A stretch of 8,494 nt of DNA from NCBI GenBank assembly GCA_036794395.1, contig DAIRGS010000301.1:1-8494 (forward strand), in the 5' to 3' direction. A program made the position numbers and the translations under genes. This document shows, in pieces, positions 1-5,774 of the stretch (positions are counted from its first letter, which is position 1; every line of letters starts with the position of its first letter). The notes below the pieces were generated by a model, which was not told the origin of the DNA, made no database searches, and was given only the letters and a program-made list of their open reading frames with translations. The stretch is from DASXMX01 sp036794395. GTDB taxonomy: Bacteria; Planctomycetota; Phycisphaerae; Tepidisphaerales; Tepidisphaeraceae.

Positions 1-73
1 AGGCTCGATTTTTGGTAACGAGCGTTGAACGGTATTGGGTTTCTAACCCGTGTTTCGGGCAGCCGCAGGTCCG

Positions 74-185
74 GCGCCGGGTGAGATGTGGGAAAACCAA
101 CTTGCCGGAACCGGGCATTTTCTGCCGAAGCATCAGAGGGTTGTCCGTATGTCGAAACTTGGTTTTCCCACATCTGACCCGGCGC
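74..185. repeat. Palindromic element with 27-bp terminal inverted arms (MITE-like)
   Basis: The left arm (74-100) and the reverse complement of the right arm (159-185) match at 26 of 27 positions; the inner 16 bases (85-100 against 159-174, starting GATGTGGGAAAACC) match perfectly. The arms enclose 58 bases. Transcribed from either strand, this would fold into a long hairpin. No open frame of convincing quality lies within it. The form resembles a non-autonomous miniature element or a remnant of insertion-sequence ends, but no target-site duplication is obvious and I do not recognise the family. A diverged relative lies at about 5775-5891. Confidence 0.75.
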
Positions 186-210
186 TGATGATCATCCCCC
201 TTAATCATGG
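94..210 (+). repeat. Dispersed repeat, copy A (inverted relative of copy B)
   Basis: This stretch aligns with the reverse complement of 5775-5891 almost end to end, with about one small indel. Shared blocks include AACCGGGCATTTTCTGC, TGTCGAAACT and GGTTTTCCCACATCT, and similarity continues to a shared ATGGC. By eye roughly three quarters or more of the bases agree. The repeat overlaps the palindromic element at 74-185 and probably includes it. A short open frame crosses both copies and gives a similar peptide (MSKLGFPTS in each), but I regard this as a by-product of DNA similarity, not a gene. Confidence 0.75.
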
Positions 211-224
211 CTTGGAAAGCCATG
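206..224. repeat. Short perfect hairpin (CATGGCTT stem)
   Basis: Eight bases, CATGGCTT, are followed after a 3-base loop by their exact reverse complement AAGCCATG. It sits about 110 bases beyond the sulfatase stop codon on that gene's downstream side, but no T-run follows in the sulfatase direction, so it is a poor intrinsic terminator. A related but imperfect structure (CACGGC with GCCGTG) lies beyond repeat copy B at 5928-5957, so this hairpin may belong to the repeat family. Confidence 0.5.
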
Positions 225-306
225 TCACGAAAAGCGGAATCGCACAGGAACATTTTGATTACAAGCCGGGCGTCTTGGTTTTAGATTCTTCAGTTTTAGC
301 GTTTCT

Positions 307-330
307 GCTTCGTGTCTTGGTGCCTTCGTG
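307..330 (-). repeat. Three 8-bp tandem units (CACGAAGG-like)
   Basis: On the minus strand this reads CACGAAGG, CACCAAGA, CACGAAGC: three head-to-tail 8-base units that differ at few positions. The array begins just after the sulfatase stop codon. From general knowledge, CACGAAG-type arrays are a common intergenic motif in planctomycete-like genomes; their function is not known to me. Confidence 0.6.
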
Positions 331-331
331 T

Positions 332-2083
332 TTAATTCTGGGATTTGCGATATGCCGGCTTCCATGGCCAGGGCAACACATGCGCTCGTTTGGCCCATGC
401 TTCCCAGTCCTTTGTCATTGAAGCGGTGCGATCCGCCTCCGCAGCCCAAAGGTCGTGCATTTCCGTGCGGTCTTTGATGATGTTGTAGAGTTCCCACTTG
501 CCGCCGGGGCTTTTGGCGACGAGCTTCCAATCGCCTTGGCGCATCGCGCGATTGCCTTCGTGCTCCCAGAAGATGGGCCGCTCGGGCAGCGGCTTGCCCA
601 TGAATGCCGGCAGCAGGGTTGTGCCTTCCATGGGATAGATTGCCTGACCATCCAACTCCTTCGGGTAGGTTGCACCAGCCAGATCCACGCACGTCGCCAT
701 GAGATCGATCAGATGGCCCGGCTGCTTTTCCAGCTCGCCCTTCCTTGTGATCCTGGCCGGCCAATGTGCAATCAAGGGCGTTGATATCCCGCCTTCGTGC
801 ACGAAGTGCTTATACTCCCGGAACGGGGTGTTGCTGACATTTGCCCATCCCTGGCCGTATGCGATGTAGGTATCGGCCGTGCCCGGCATCACGTTGTGGC
901 CATCGCGCATGGGCCAGCCATCGCGCGTTTGATCGGGGCGGGATTTAGTCTGGATATAATCCGCGGGCAGCGGAGGCAGGGTCGCGTGATCGGGGCGGGC
1001 GAGGCTTTGCCGCGGATTCCGCCCGAGCGGCTCATAGTTTCCGCCGTTGTCCTGGAGGAACAGGAGCAGCGTGTTATCGAGTTGGCCCTGCTCGCGCAAC
1101 GTGTGGACGATCTTACCGATGTTCTGGTCCATTCGATCCAGCATGGCCGCGTAGACTTCCATGCAGCGGGCTTCCCATTGCTTGTCCTTGATGTTGTCCC
1201 ATTTGCCGAACTGCGGGCTGAGGGCCCACGAACCATCCACCAATCCCATCGCCTTTTCGCGCTCGAACCGCGCCCGGCGAATGGGCTCATAGCCGGCATC
1301 GTAAACGCCTTTGTACTTGGCGATGTCTTCCGGCAGCGCATGCATCGGCCAGTGCGCCGCGGTGAAAGCGACATACATAAAGAACGGCTTGTCGTGCGAC
1401 TGCTGCTGGTGTTCTTTGATGAACCGGCATGCCTGATCGCCAATCCCATCGGTGTAGTAGTAGGGTTGCCCCGCCGGGGGTTGGTACTCCGGATCGGCAA
1501 ACGGACTGATGGCCGTGTCGCCCCGGCAAAGCAAAGAGGGATCAAAAAAACTCCCGGCCCCCATGATCGTCCCGTAGTACCGATCGAAGCCGCGATGGAT
1601 CGGCCAATTGTGCTTATCCGCCGCATTGGGCGCGATTTCCTGAGTAACGTGCCACTTCCCCACCGCATACGTTCCATATCCGGCCGACTTCATCACCTGC
1701 CCGATCGTGACGCAATGCGCGTTCAGATCGCGCACGTATCCATCCTGCACGACTGGGCTCCCGCCGTCGGTCATGTGGCCCACACCCGCCTGATGCGGAT
1801 ACAGGCCCGTCAGCAAACACGCCCGCGTCGGACAACACCGGCTGGTGTTGTAAAACTGCGTGAACCGCACCCCGCCTGCGGCAAGCGCATCGAGATTGGG
1901 TGTGTGGATTTCGCTGCCGTAGCAGCCGATGTCGCAGAAGCCGACATCGTCGGCGAGGATGATGACGATGTTGGGGCGGGGGCTTCGGGAAGTCGGCGCT
2001 TGAGCCAGCGCCGATCCGCCAGACGCCCAACTGCATATCCATGTCAGGATTGCCAGTAGGCAAGCGATCAAATGATCTTTCAT
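332..2083 (-). CDS. Secreted arylsulfatase (formylglycine-dependent sulfatase family)
   Basis: Hydrolyses sulfate esters, probably on sulfated polysaccharides or aryl sulfates, outside the cytoplasm. The chosen product is 583 residues. Residues 1-28 form a signal peptide (MKDH, a hydrophobic stretch, then SALAQA with likely cleavage after ALA). The mature chain opens with NIVIILADD, giving the calcium-binding Asp pair (45-46). The sulfatase signature CCPTR is at 83-87; Cys83 is the residue expected to become formylglycine. Other expected active-site residues are seen: Lys143 and His145 (GKWH), His244 (AAHWP), Asp345-Asn346 (QDNGG) and Lys425 in a KHFVHEGG block. The C-terminal LPWPWKP tail is typical of long planctomycete arylsulfatases. 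An in-frame ATG at 2161 would add 26 Arg/Gly-rich residues in front of the signal peptide, so I prefer 2083; an AAAGGGA ribosome-binding-like run lies somewhat far upstream. It is divergent from the membrane protein gene at 2200. The exact substrate cannot be told; activity needs a formylglycine-generating or anaerobic maturase enzyme encoded elsewhere. Confidence 0.93.
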   Translation of the reverse strand: MKDHLIACLLAILTWICSWASGGSALAQAPTSRSPRPNIVIILADDVGFCDIGCYGSEIHTPNLDALAAGGVRFTQFYNTSRCCPTRACLLTGLYPHQAGVGHMTDGGSPVVQDGYVRDLNAHCVTIGQVMKSAGYGTYAVGKWHVTQEIAPNAADKHNWPIHRGFDRYYGTIMGAGSFFDPSLLCRGDTAISPFADPEYQPPAGQPYYYTDGIGDQACRFIKEHQQQSHDKPFFMYVAFTAAHWPMHALPEDIAKYKGVYDAGYEPIRRARFEREKAMGLVDGSWALSPQFGKWDNIKDKQWEARCMEVYAAMLDRMDQNIGKIVHTLREQGQLDNTLLLFLQDNGGNYEPLGRNPRQSLARPDHATLPPLPADYIQTKSRPDQTRDGWPMRDGHNVMPGTADTYIAYGQGWANVSNTPFREYKHFVHEGGISTPLIAHWPARITRKGELEKQPGHLIDLMATCVDLAGATYPKELDGQAIYPMEGTTLLPAFMGKPLPERPIFWEHEGNRAMRQGDWKLVAKSPGGKWELYNIIKDRTEMHDLWAAEADRTASMTKDWEAWAKRAHVLPWPWKPAYRKSQN

Positions 2084-2199
2084 TAGATTCACGCATCCCT
2101 TTGCACGCGTCCTCGTTTCAGCCCGGCCACCTCGGCTCCCGGCCGCGGCCCCGGTAACCATCTGTCTGTTTTTTGCTCGAATCCATATAAAATGCTATC
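2084..2199. promoter_or_regulatory. Divergent intergenic promoter region
   Basis: These 116 bases separate the divergent sulfatase and membrane-protein genes and must hold the start signals of both. On the plus strand TATAAA at 2186-2191 resembles a -10 box, only 8 bases before the ATG at 2200. If used, the transcript would be leaderless or nearly so, which agrees with the absence of a Shine-Dalgarno sequence there. No convincing -35 box is seen. The left half is a GC-rich tract (around 2118-2155) able to fold. Confidence 0.35.
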
Positions 2200-2793
2200 A
2201 TGCGCGCCGCCTACGAATATGAACTTTTGTGGTCGGCCATTGTCATGGTGCTCCTGTTGGGAGCGACGGAATTCATCATGATCGCTCGAAAGACAGGACT
2301 TAACGAATGGGCAAAGCAGTTGGCTATTTGGCTCGCCATTACCAGCCTCTTACCGCTCATGGCGTGGTTTGGCACCGCCGCCTTCACGCGTGTAGCCGAC
2401 AGCGACGAGGATACCCGAGTCCAGAGTCGCCTCAACGAGCGGCTTTCGTCAACGACGGAACCGGCCGAAAAAGACCGGCTCCGTGAGGAAATTGATCGCC
2501 GCTCAAAGCAGCGGACGGATGAAGAGCGCATCTTCGCCAGACGGATGTTCTTTGTGGCTTACCCCGTCGGCGGCCTTGCGCTGCTCATCGGGTTGCTCGT
2601 GCCCGTCCAGTCGGTCGGCGCGGGCCTGATGTTCGGAGGAATTGGCACGCTTACAGCCGGCTGTTTCGAGTCTTGGGATTACCTGGGGCCCTGGCTGCGG
2701 CTTAACGCGCTACTTTTCGCGCTGATCGTCATCGTCCTCTCAGGCCTCTGGCGATTTCGGCCTCGTGCGGACACCGTCGCCCTTGGCACTTGA
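2200..2793 (+). CDS. Five-helix integral membrane protein of unknown function
   Basis: I do not recognise a family. The 197-residue product has about five hydrophobic segments: 9-29, 41-62, 115-136, 139-156 and 168-186. Between the second and third lies a highly charged stretch (64-113, rich in Glu, Asp and Arg, with spaced Leu residues such as RLNERL and RLREEIDRR) that is probably helical, perhaps a coiled coil on one face of the membrane. There is no signal peptide, lipobox or recognisable catalytic motif. The ATG at 2200 is the earliest in-frame start near the TATAAA box; no ribosome binding site is visible. It is transcribed away from the sulfatase and ends 42 bases short of the convergent Uma2 gene. 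The open frame spans its whole length with no disruption and charged and hydrophobic blocks alternate sensibly, so I believe it is a real gene. Confidence 0.75.
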   Translation: MRAAYEYELLWSAIVMVLLLGATEFIMIARKTGLNEWAKQLAIWLAITSLLPLMAWFGTAAFTRVADSDEDTRVQSRLNERLSSTTEPAEKDRLREEIDRRSKQRTDEERIFARRMFFVAYPVGGLALLIGLLVPVQSVGAGLMFGGIGTLTAGCFESWDYLGPWLRLNALLFALIVIVLSGLWRFRPRADTVALGT

Positions 2794-2835
2794 TTTACTC
2801 CTGCCTGCCGTTCAGCTTGAACTCTGATGCGCGCC

Positions 2836-3552
2836 CTACGACTCACGTTTTGACTTCAGCGCTTTAACAAACTCCACATGCTCGGCGGTCGCCATTCCTC
2901 CCTGAAGAACGGCAAGTGCTCCGGCAAGATCCCCGCGGAGCATCGCGGCGGTGTCGAGCCAGAGGCCGGGGAATACCTTGCTTCTCACGGTGCCATCTGT
3001 CGCCGGCAGCGGGTTGTACTGCCCCTGTTCGAGAAAGAACCAGTCAATGGCGTCATCATGGACGCGCCAGACGATGTACTCGCGAATCGCGTTGCGTCGG
3101 TAGACGCGGAGCTTGGTGTTGAGATCGATGCTGACACTGCTGGCAGAGATCTCGGCGGCGAGTTCGGGAGCGCCTTCGAGGTAGCCATCGCCGGAGAGCT
3201 TGGATTGCCCGCCGCACACGTGTTCGATGATCATTGCGGCATCGGGCTGCGGCTCGTTGTCGAGATCGAGTCGAACTGAGGCATTGTCACCAGCCTGGAC
3301 GCCGGGGGTGCCAGCCCGATAGGCGCCCAGCCACGCCATCAGGTCTGCGTGCGGACGGCTATGGTAGTTCCATCTTATGGCTGGCGACATGTATACCACT
3401 CCTTCAATTAGCTCGGCCTTCTTCAAGCCGGGCGTAGCTTCGTAGCGGCGCTCAAACTCATCGCGGGTCAACTGATCGCCCGCCTCTAGAGGCGGAATCC
3501 GGGGTCCGCGCGCGGGCGGGGTTGACGAAGCTGGGAGGGCGTGCGTGGTCAT
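2836..3552 (-). CDS. Uma2 family protein (DUF820, PD-(D/E)xK nuclease fold)
   Basis: A 238-residue member of the Uma2/DUF820 family, which has the restriction-endonuclease-like fold and is greatly expanded in cyanobacteria and planctomycetes. Its biological role is unsettled. Family landmarks are visible: the N-terminal ELIEGVVYMSP strand (47-57), His64/His68 in the following helix, QPDAAMI with Asp104, ELAAEIS with Glu134, and Lys147 four residues before Tyr151 in NTKLRVYRR, followed by EYIVW. Asp104, Glu134 and Lys147 form the expected PD-ExK triad, so the fold looks catalytically complete. The N-terminal 20 residues are Pro/Ala-rich and probably disordered. The start at 3552 has no clear Shine-Dalgarno sequence; a later Met at 55 would remove the conserved first strand and is unlikely. 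The gene lies 134 bases downstream of the oxidoreductase gene on the same strand with a hairpin between them, so co-transcription is doubtful. Confidence 0.88.
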   Translation of the reverse strand: MTTHALPASSTPPARGPRIPPLEAGDQLTRDEFERRYEATPGLKKAELIEGVVYMSPAIRWNYHSRPHADLMAWLGAYRAGTPGVQAGDNASVRLDLDNEPQPDAAMIIEHVCGGQSKLSGDGYLEGAPELAAEISASSVSIDLNTKLRVYRRNAIREYIVWRVHDDAIDWFFLEQGQYNPLPATDGTVRSKVFPGLWLDTAAMLRGDLAGALAVLQGGMATAEHVEFVKALKSKRES

Positions 3553-3626
3553 CTGAGATGATTGTCAACGAGGATTCAGAAAAAGACAACGACATTCCGC
3601 GGCCAGCTAGAAACGACCGCAAACGA

Positions 3627-3660
3627 GGACGCAATGTTGCGTCCCCGGCCCTATTTTTTT
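3627..3660 (+). terminator. Perfect 8-bp hairpin plus T7 run (terminator-like)
   Basis: Positions 3627-3644 are a perfect palindrome with an 8-bp GC-rich stem (GGACGCAA with TTGCGTCC), extendable by two more pairs across one mismatch (3624-3647). On the plus strand a run of seven T follows at 3654-3660 after a 9-base gap. The nearest plus-strand gene is far upstream, while both flanking genes run on the minus strand, where only a weak T-rich tail follows. It may therefore be a weak or bidirectional terminator for the oxidoreductase gene, or a dispersed hairpin. Confidence 0.4.
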
Positions 3661-3673
3661 CACACAAATACTG

Positions 3674-3691
3674 ATCAATCAATCAATCAAT
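3674..3691. repeat. ATCA tetranucleotide microsatellite over a stop codon
   Basis: Four and a half perfect units of ATCA. The stop codon of the oxidoreductase gene (TGA on the minus strand, 3687-3689) lies inside it, and a second in-frame TGA occurs 12 bases later in the same array. Slippage by one unit could shift the end of the reading frame by only a few residues. Confidence 0.8.
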
Positions 3692-5072
3692 ACTCAGTCC
3701 GCTTCCGGCCTGGCTGAGGCTGCGGGTACATGCCTTTTTCATCCGATGGGAGCGGCGAGGGCGAATCGGTTGTGATCTTGTCGATTCCGGGGGCGAATTC
3801 GTGCTCGGAATTGAGCATTTGTTCGAAGGTGATTTCGCGGCCGGTGTGGGCGGCCATGCGGCCCATGCTGCCGGTGAGGCTGGCTTCGACGCCGCGTTTG
3901 ACTTCGTTGTAGGGTTTGTCGTGGATGATGGCGTCCATCAGATCGTCCCATTCGTTCTGATAGGGCTCGGTGTGGTCGGTGGATTGCCAGAGTTTATTGT
4001 CCGGGACTTCGGCGAAGCCTTTGTAGATGCTGGAGGGGCGTCCGTCGTCGCCGCTCTTGGAGGCAACGGCGCAGCCCTTGGTGCCGTGAACGAAGCTGTA
4101 GTACATCGGCTGGGTGCCGGTCATGTTGCGGCCATCGAACAGTAGCTTGGTGCCATCACCGAAGGTGTATTCGATCCCATATGAATCGAAATTCTGGTCC
4201 ACGAAGGGCTTGCCGTTCGTGTCGAACTTGAAGTGACGGCCGCCTACGCCCGAGGCCTTGACCGGCCATGCGTTTTTCATCCAGCAGAGGTGATCGATGA
4301 TGTGGATGTTGTAGTCGTTGAAGGCGCCGCCGCTGGCCCATAGGAAGCTGTGGAACCGGCGGATCTGATGCTCGAGGTCGCCCATGCCGTCGGGCTTGGC
4401 GGTCGACTGAAATGATGCGACCGGGCCGGCCATGCGGTAGCCGCGCATCATCATGATGTCGCCGATCTCGCCATCCATGATTCTCTTTTGCAATTCCTGA
4501 AGCGGGCGGGCATGGCGGGACATCAGGCCGACGCCCACCTTGAGGTTCTTGGCCGAGGCCTGCTCGGCGAGGGCCAGCATCTTCTTGCTGGCGATGCCGT
4601 CGGCGGAGAGGGGTTTTTCCATGAAGACGTTCAGGCCCTTTTCGATGGCATAGGTGAAATGCACCCATCGAAACGCGAGCGGCGTGGCGAAGATGGCGAT
4701 GTCGCCGGGCTTGAGGCAGTCCATGGCGTGCTTGTAGGCATCGAAGCCGATGAACTGGCGGGCCTCGGGCACGTCGATCTTGCCGGCCAGGTTCTGCTGG
4801 TTGCTCAGCCCTTTGAAGGATGCGGCCAGGCGGTCTTTGTAAGCATCGGCCATGGCGACGAGCTTCATCGGCGCGCCTTTGGCCATCATCGCGTTTGCCG
4901 CCGCCGAGGTTCCCCGGCCGCCGCAGCCGACGAGCACGACCTGAACGGTCGAATCGCCCGCCGCGTGAACACTTGGAATGGCGATGCCGGCCAACGCCGA
5001 TACCGCGGCCACCTGGCCAATGCGTTTGCCCAACTCACGACGGGAAATTTCGGGGGTCTGGTTCGGGGTCAT
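3687..5072 (-). CDS. Tat-exported Gfo/Idh/MocA family NAD(P)-dependent oxidoreductase
   Basis: A 461-residue dehydrogenase of the Gfo/Idh/MocA family, which oxidises or reduces sugars, inositols and their derivatives with NAD(P). Residues 9-37 look like a twin-arginine signal (ISRRELGK, then a hydrophobic stretch ending VHA), so the folded, cofactor-loaded enzyme is probably exported. The Rossmann fold begins at VQVVLVGCGGRGT, with the GxGGxG motif at 49-54, and Asp76 ends the second strand. The family EKP motif is at 152-154, with the probable catalytic Lys153. A NDYNIHIIDHLCW block supplies His/Asp residues of the active site. The C-terminal tail (SPSPLPSDEKGMYPQPQPGRKRTEY) is Pro-rich and looks flexible, as in many planctomycete homologues. 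An ATG at 5096 would add eight residues, but AGGAG lies 7 bases before the ATG at 5072, which decides the start. The substrate cannot be told from sequence. Confidence 0.93.
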   Translation of the reverse strand: MTPNQTPEISRRELGKRIGQVAAVSALAGIAIPSVHAAGDSTVQVVLVGCGGRGTSAAANAMMAKGAPMKLVAMADAYKDRLAASFKGLSNQQNLAGKIDVPEARQFIGFDAYKHAMDCLKPGDIAIFATPLAFRWVHFTYAIEKGLNVFMEKPLSADGIASKKMLALAEQASAKNLKVGVGLMSRHARPLQELQKRIMDGEIGDIMMMRGYRMAGPVASFQSTAKPDGMGDLEHQIRRFHSFLWASGGAFNDYNIHIIDHLCWMKNAWPVKASGVGGRHFKFDTNGKPFVDQNFDSYGIEYTFGDGTKLLFDGRNMTGTQPMYYSFVHGTKGCAVASKSGDDGRPSSIYKGFAEVPDNKLWQSTDHTEPYQNEWDDLMDAIIHDKPYNEVKRGVEASLTGSMGRMAAHTGREITFEQMLNSEHEFAPGIDKITTDSPSPLPSDEKGMYPQPQPGRKRTEY

Positions 5073-5079
5073 AGAGGTT

Positions 5080-5084
5080 CTCCT
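5080..5084 (-). promoter_or_regulatory. Strong Shine-Dalgarno site of the oxidoreductase gene
   Basis: AGGAG on the minus strand, with a 7-base spacer to the ATG at 5072. This is the best ribosome binding site in the window and rules against the in-frame ATG at 5096, which lies upstream of it. Confidence 0.8.
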
Positions 5085-5104
5085 GGGACAAGACAATGAA
5101 GACG

Positions 5105-5147
5105 AAAAAAATTGATGGTTCGCACGTGCCCGGAGCCACCGGGCACG
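5105..5147 (-). promoter_or_regulatory. Leader hairpin and T7 run upstream of the oxidoreductase gene
   Basis: Positions 5125-5147 form a perfect 9-bp stem (CGTGCCCGG with CCGGGCACG) around a 5-base loop. On the minus strand a run of seven T (5105-5111) follows after 13 bases, and the oxidoreductase ATG is 33 bases beyond that run. The T-run is too far from the stem for a textbook intrinsic terminator. It could be a terminator for transcripts coming from the intron side, a leader structure in the oxidoreductase mRNA, or a dispersed hairpin. Confidence 0.4.
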
Positions 5148-5250
5148 CGTGTTGTTGCACAGTTATGTACCCGGAAGGGTAACGGGTGTTTTCGGAGTTT
5201 CGATTGGGAAATCCGAATTCGTGGCGAATGCCGCGGGCCTAAATAACCGT

Positions 5251-5264
5251 GCGCGATTCCGCGC
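5251..5264. repeat. Short GC hairpin beside the intron 3' boundary
   Basis: GCGCG and CGCGC pair around the loop ATTC. The structure starts 8 bases beyond the predicted 3' end of the group II intron, in the 3' exon. Bacterial class C group II introns usually insert just after a hairpin on the 5' side, so this placement does not simply match that rule. Confidence 0.4.
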
Positions 5265-5271
5265 CTGTTCG

Positions 5272-5348
5272 ATAGGGGTAGGGAAGGCCGGTTGATTCCG
5301 GCCTCCCCTCCCTCCAAACCGGACGGGCGGGTTTCCCGCATCCGGCTT
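5272..5348 (-). ncRNA. Group II intron domains V and VI
   Basis: Domain V is at about 5316-5348: on the minus strand AGCCGG (holding the catalytic AGC triad), a TGCGGGAAACCCGC stem-loop, then CGTCCGG closing the base. The bulge reads CC where the form familiar to me has AC. Domain VI follows: AGGCCGG pairs with CCGGCCT (5285-5291 with 5298-5304) around a 6-base loop, then TCCCTACCCCTAT. An unpaired A at 5279, eight nucleotides from the 3' end when counted inclusively, is in the usual place for the branch point. The 3' terminal AT fits the intron consensus AY. Confidence 0.8.
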
Positions 5349-5353
5349 TCCGG

Positions 5354-5710
5354 TCAGTGGTTCGCCGCTTTCGCGGACTGATACGCCAGCGCGTGGGCTT
5401 CTTTCAACGAGTACAGCCCCAGCGCCGCAAAGAACGTGTTGGGCCAGCGTTGATGATCCGAGCCGCGACCCCTACCCCGGCGTTTGCTTCGTTTGCGCAG
5501 GAGGCTTCGCAGCCGCCCGCGCACGTAGCTGTCCATGCCGGGGAAGGTGGTTTTGTAGCTGTGTTGGGCAAAGTCCTTCTCGAAGATCGGTTCCAGCACC
5601 TGGCGCAGCGCGCCTTGCACCACCCGGTCGCGAACCGTCGGAATCCCCAGCGGGCGTTGCCCGCCCCCGGCCTTGGGAATGGAATGCCGACGAACCGCCT
5701 GCGGGCGGTA
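5354..5710 (-). pseudogene. Group II intron reverse transcriptase/maturase remnant with in-frame deletion
   Basis: Two parts of an intron-encoded protein are joined in one frame. The first 52 residues or so (YRPQAVRR, IPKAGGGQRPLGIPTVRDRVVQ, then LEPIFEKDFAQHSY) are the N-terminal reverse transcriptase region. After a short KTTFPG joint come MDSYVRGRLRSLLRKR and GRGRGSDHQRWPNTFFAALGLYSLKEAHA, which belong to the C-terminal end of the maturase region. Everything between, including the YADD polymerase motif and most of the maturase domain, is absent; a full protein is usually over 400 residues. The frame stays open upstream to an ATG at 5836, but that part lies largely in dispersed repeat copy B and shows no homology. 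The stop codon at 5354 is 6 bases from domain V. It is almost surely non-functional as a polymerase. Confidence 0.85.
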
Positions 5711-5774
5711 CGTGTTCCCGAGCGCACAGGCACGGGCTTCCCCTTCGGGTCTGAGCCTCAGGGTCGAAGACAGG

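Larger units (their letters stand above)
5272..5710 (-). mobile_element. Degenerate group II intron, 3' part only
   Basis: Reading the minus strand, fragments of an intron-encoded reverse transcriptase/maturase are followed at once by RNA domains V and VI and a 3' end of the form CCCTACCCCTAT at 5272. This is the normal order of a bacterial group II intron. Domains I-IV and a credible GTGYG 5' boundary are missing, and the protein has lost its catalytic middle. The element should be unable to splice or move unaided. Upstream it runs into dispersed repeat copy B (5775-5891), so a repeat-associated rearrangement may have removed the 5' part. The limit at 5710 is where recognisable maturase sequence begins and is approximate. 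Confidence 0.82.

Noticed and set aside
50..421. Plus-strand open frame of 123 codons at the left edge
   Set aside because: It runs through the palindromic repeat and into the 3' end of the sulfatase on the other strand; no domain, ribosome binding site or sensible composition.
797..2059. Long plus-strand open frame of 420 codons opposite the sulfatase
   Set aside because: It is a shadow of the sulfatase coding strand in GC-rich DNA; the sulfatase reading contains the full set of active-site motifs.
3627..3691. Hairpin and ATCA repeats as a possible CRISPR or attachment site
   Set aside because: There is a single hairpin and a simple 4-base microsatellite, with no spaced direct repeats and no integrase or tRNA gene nearby.
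332..5072. Sulfatase, Uma2 and oxidoreductase genes as one operon
   Set aside because: A plus-strand gene (2200-2793) lies between the sulfatase and the others, and a hairpin and 134 bases separate the oxidoreductase and Uma2 genes.
5715..5735. GTGCGC on the minus strand as a possible group II intron 5' boundary
   Set aside because: It lies directly before the maturase sequence, leaving no room for domains I-IV, and a 6-base match is expected by chance.
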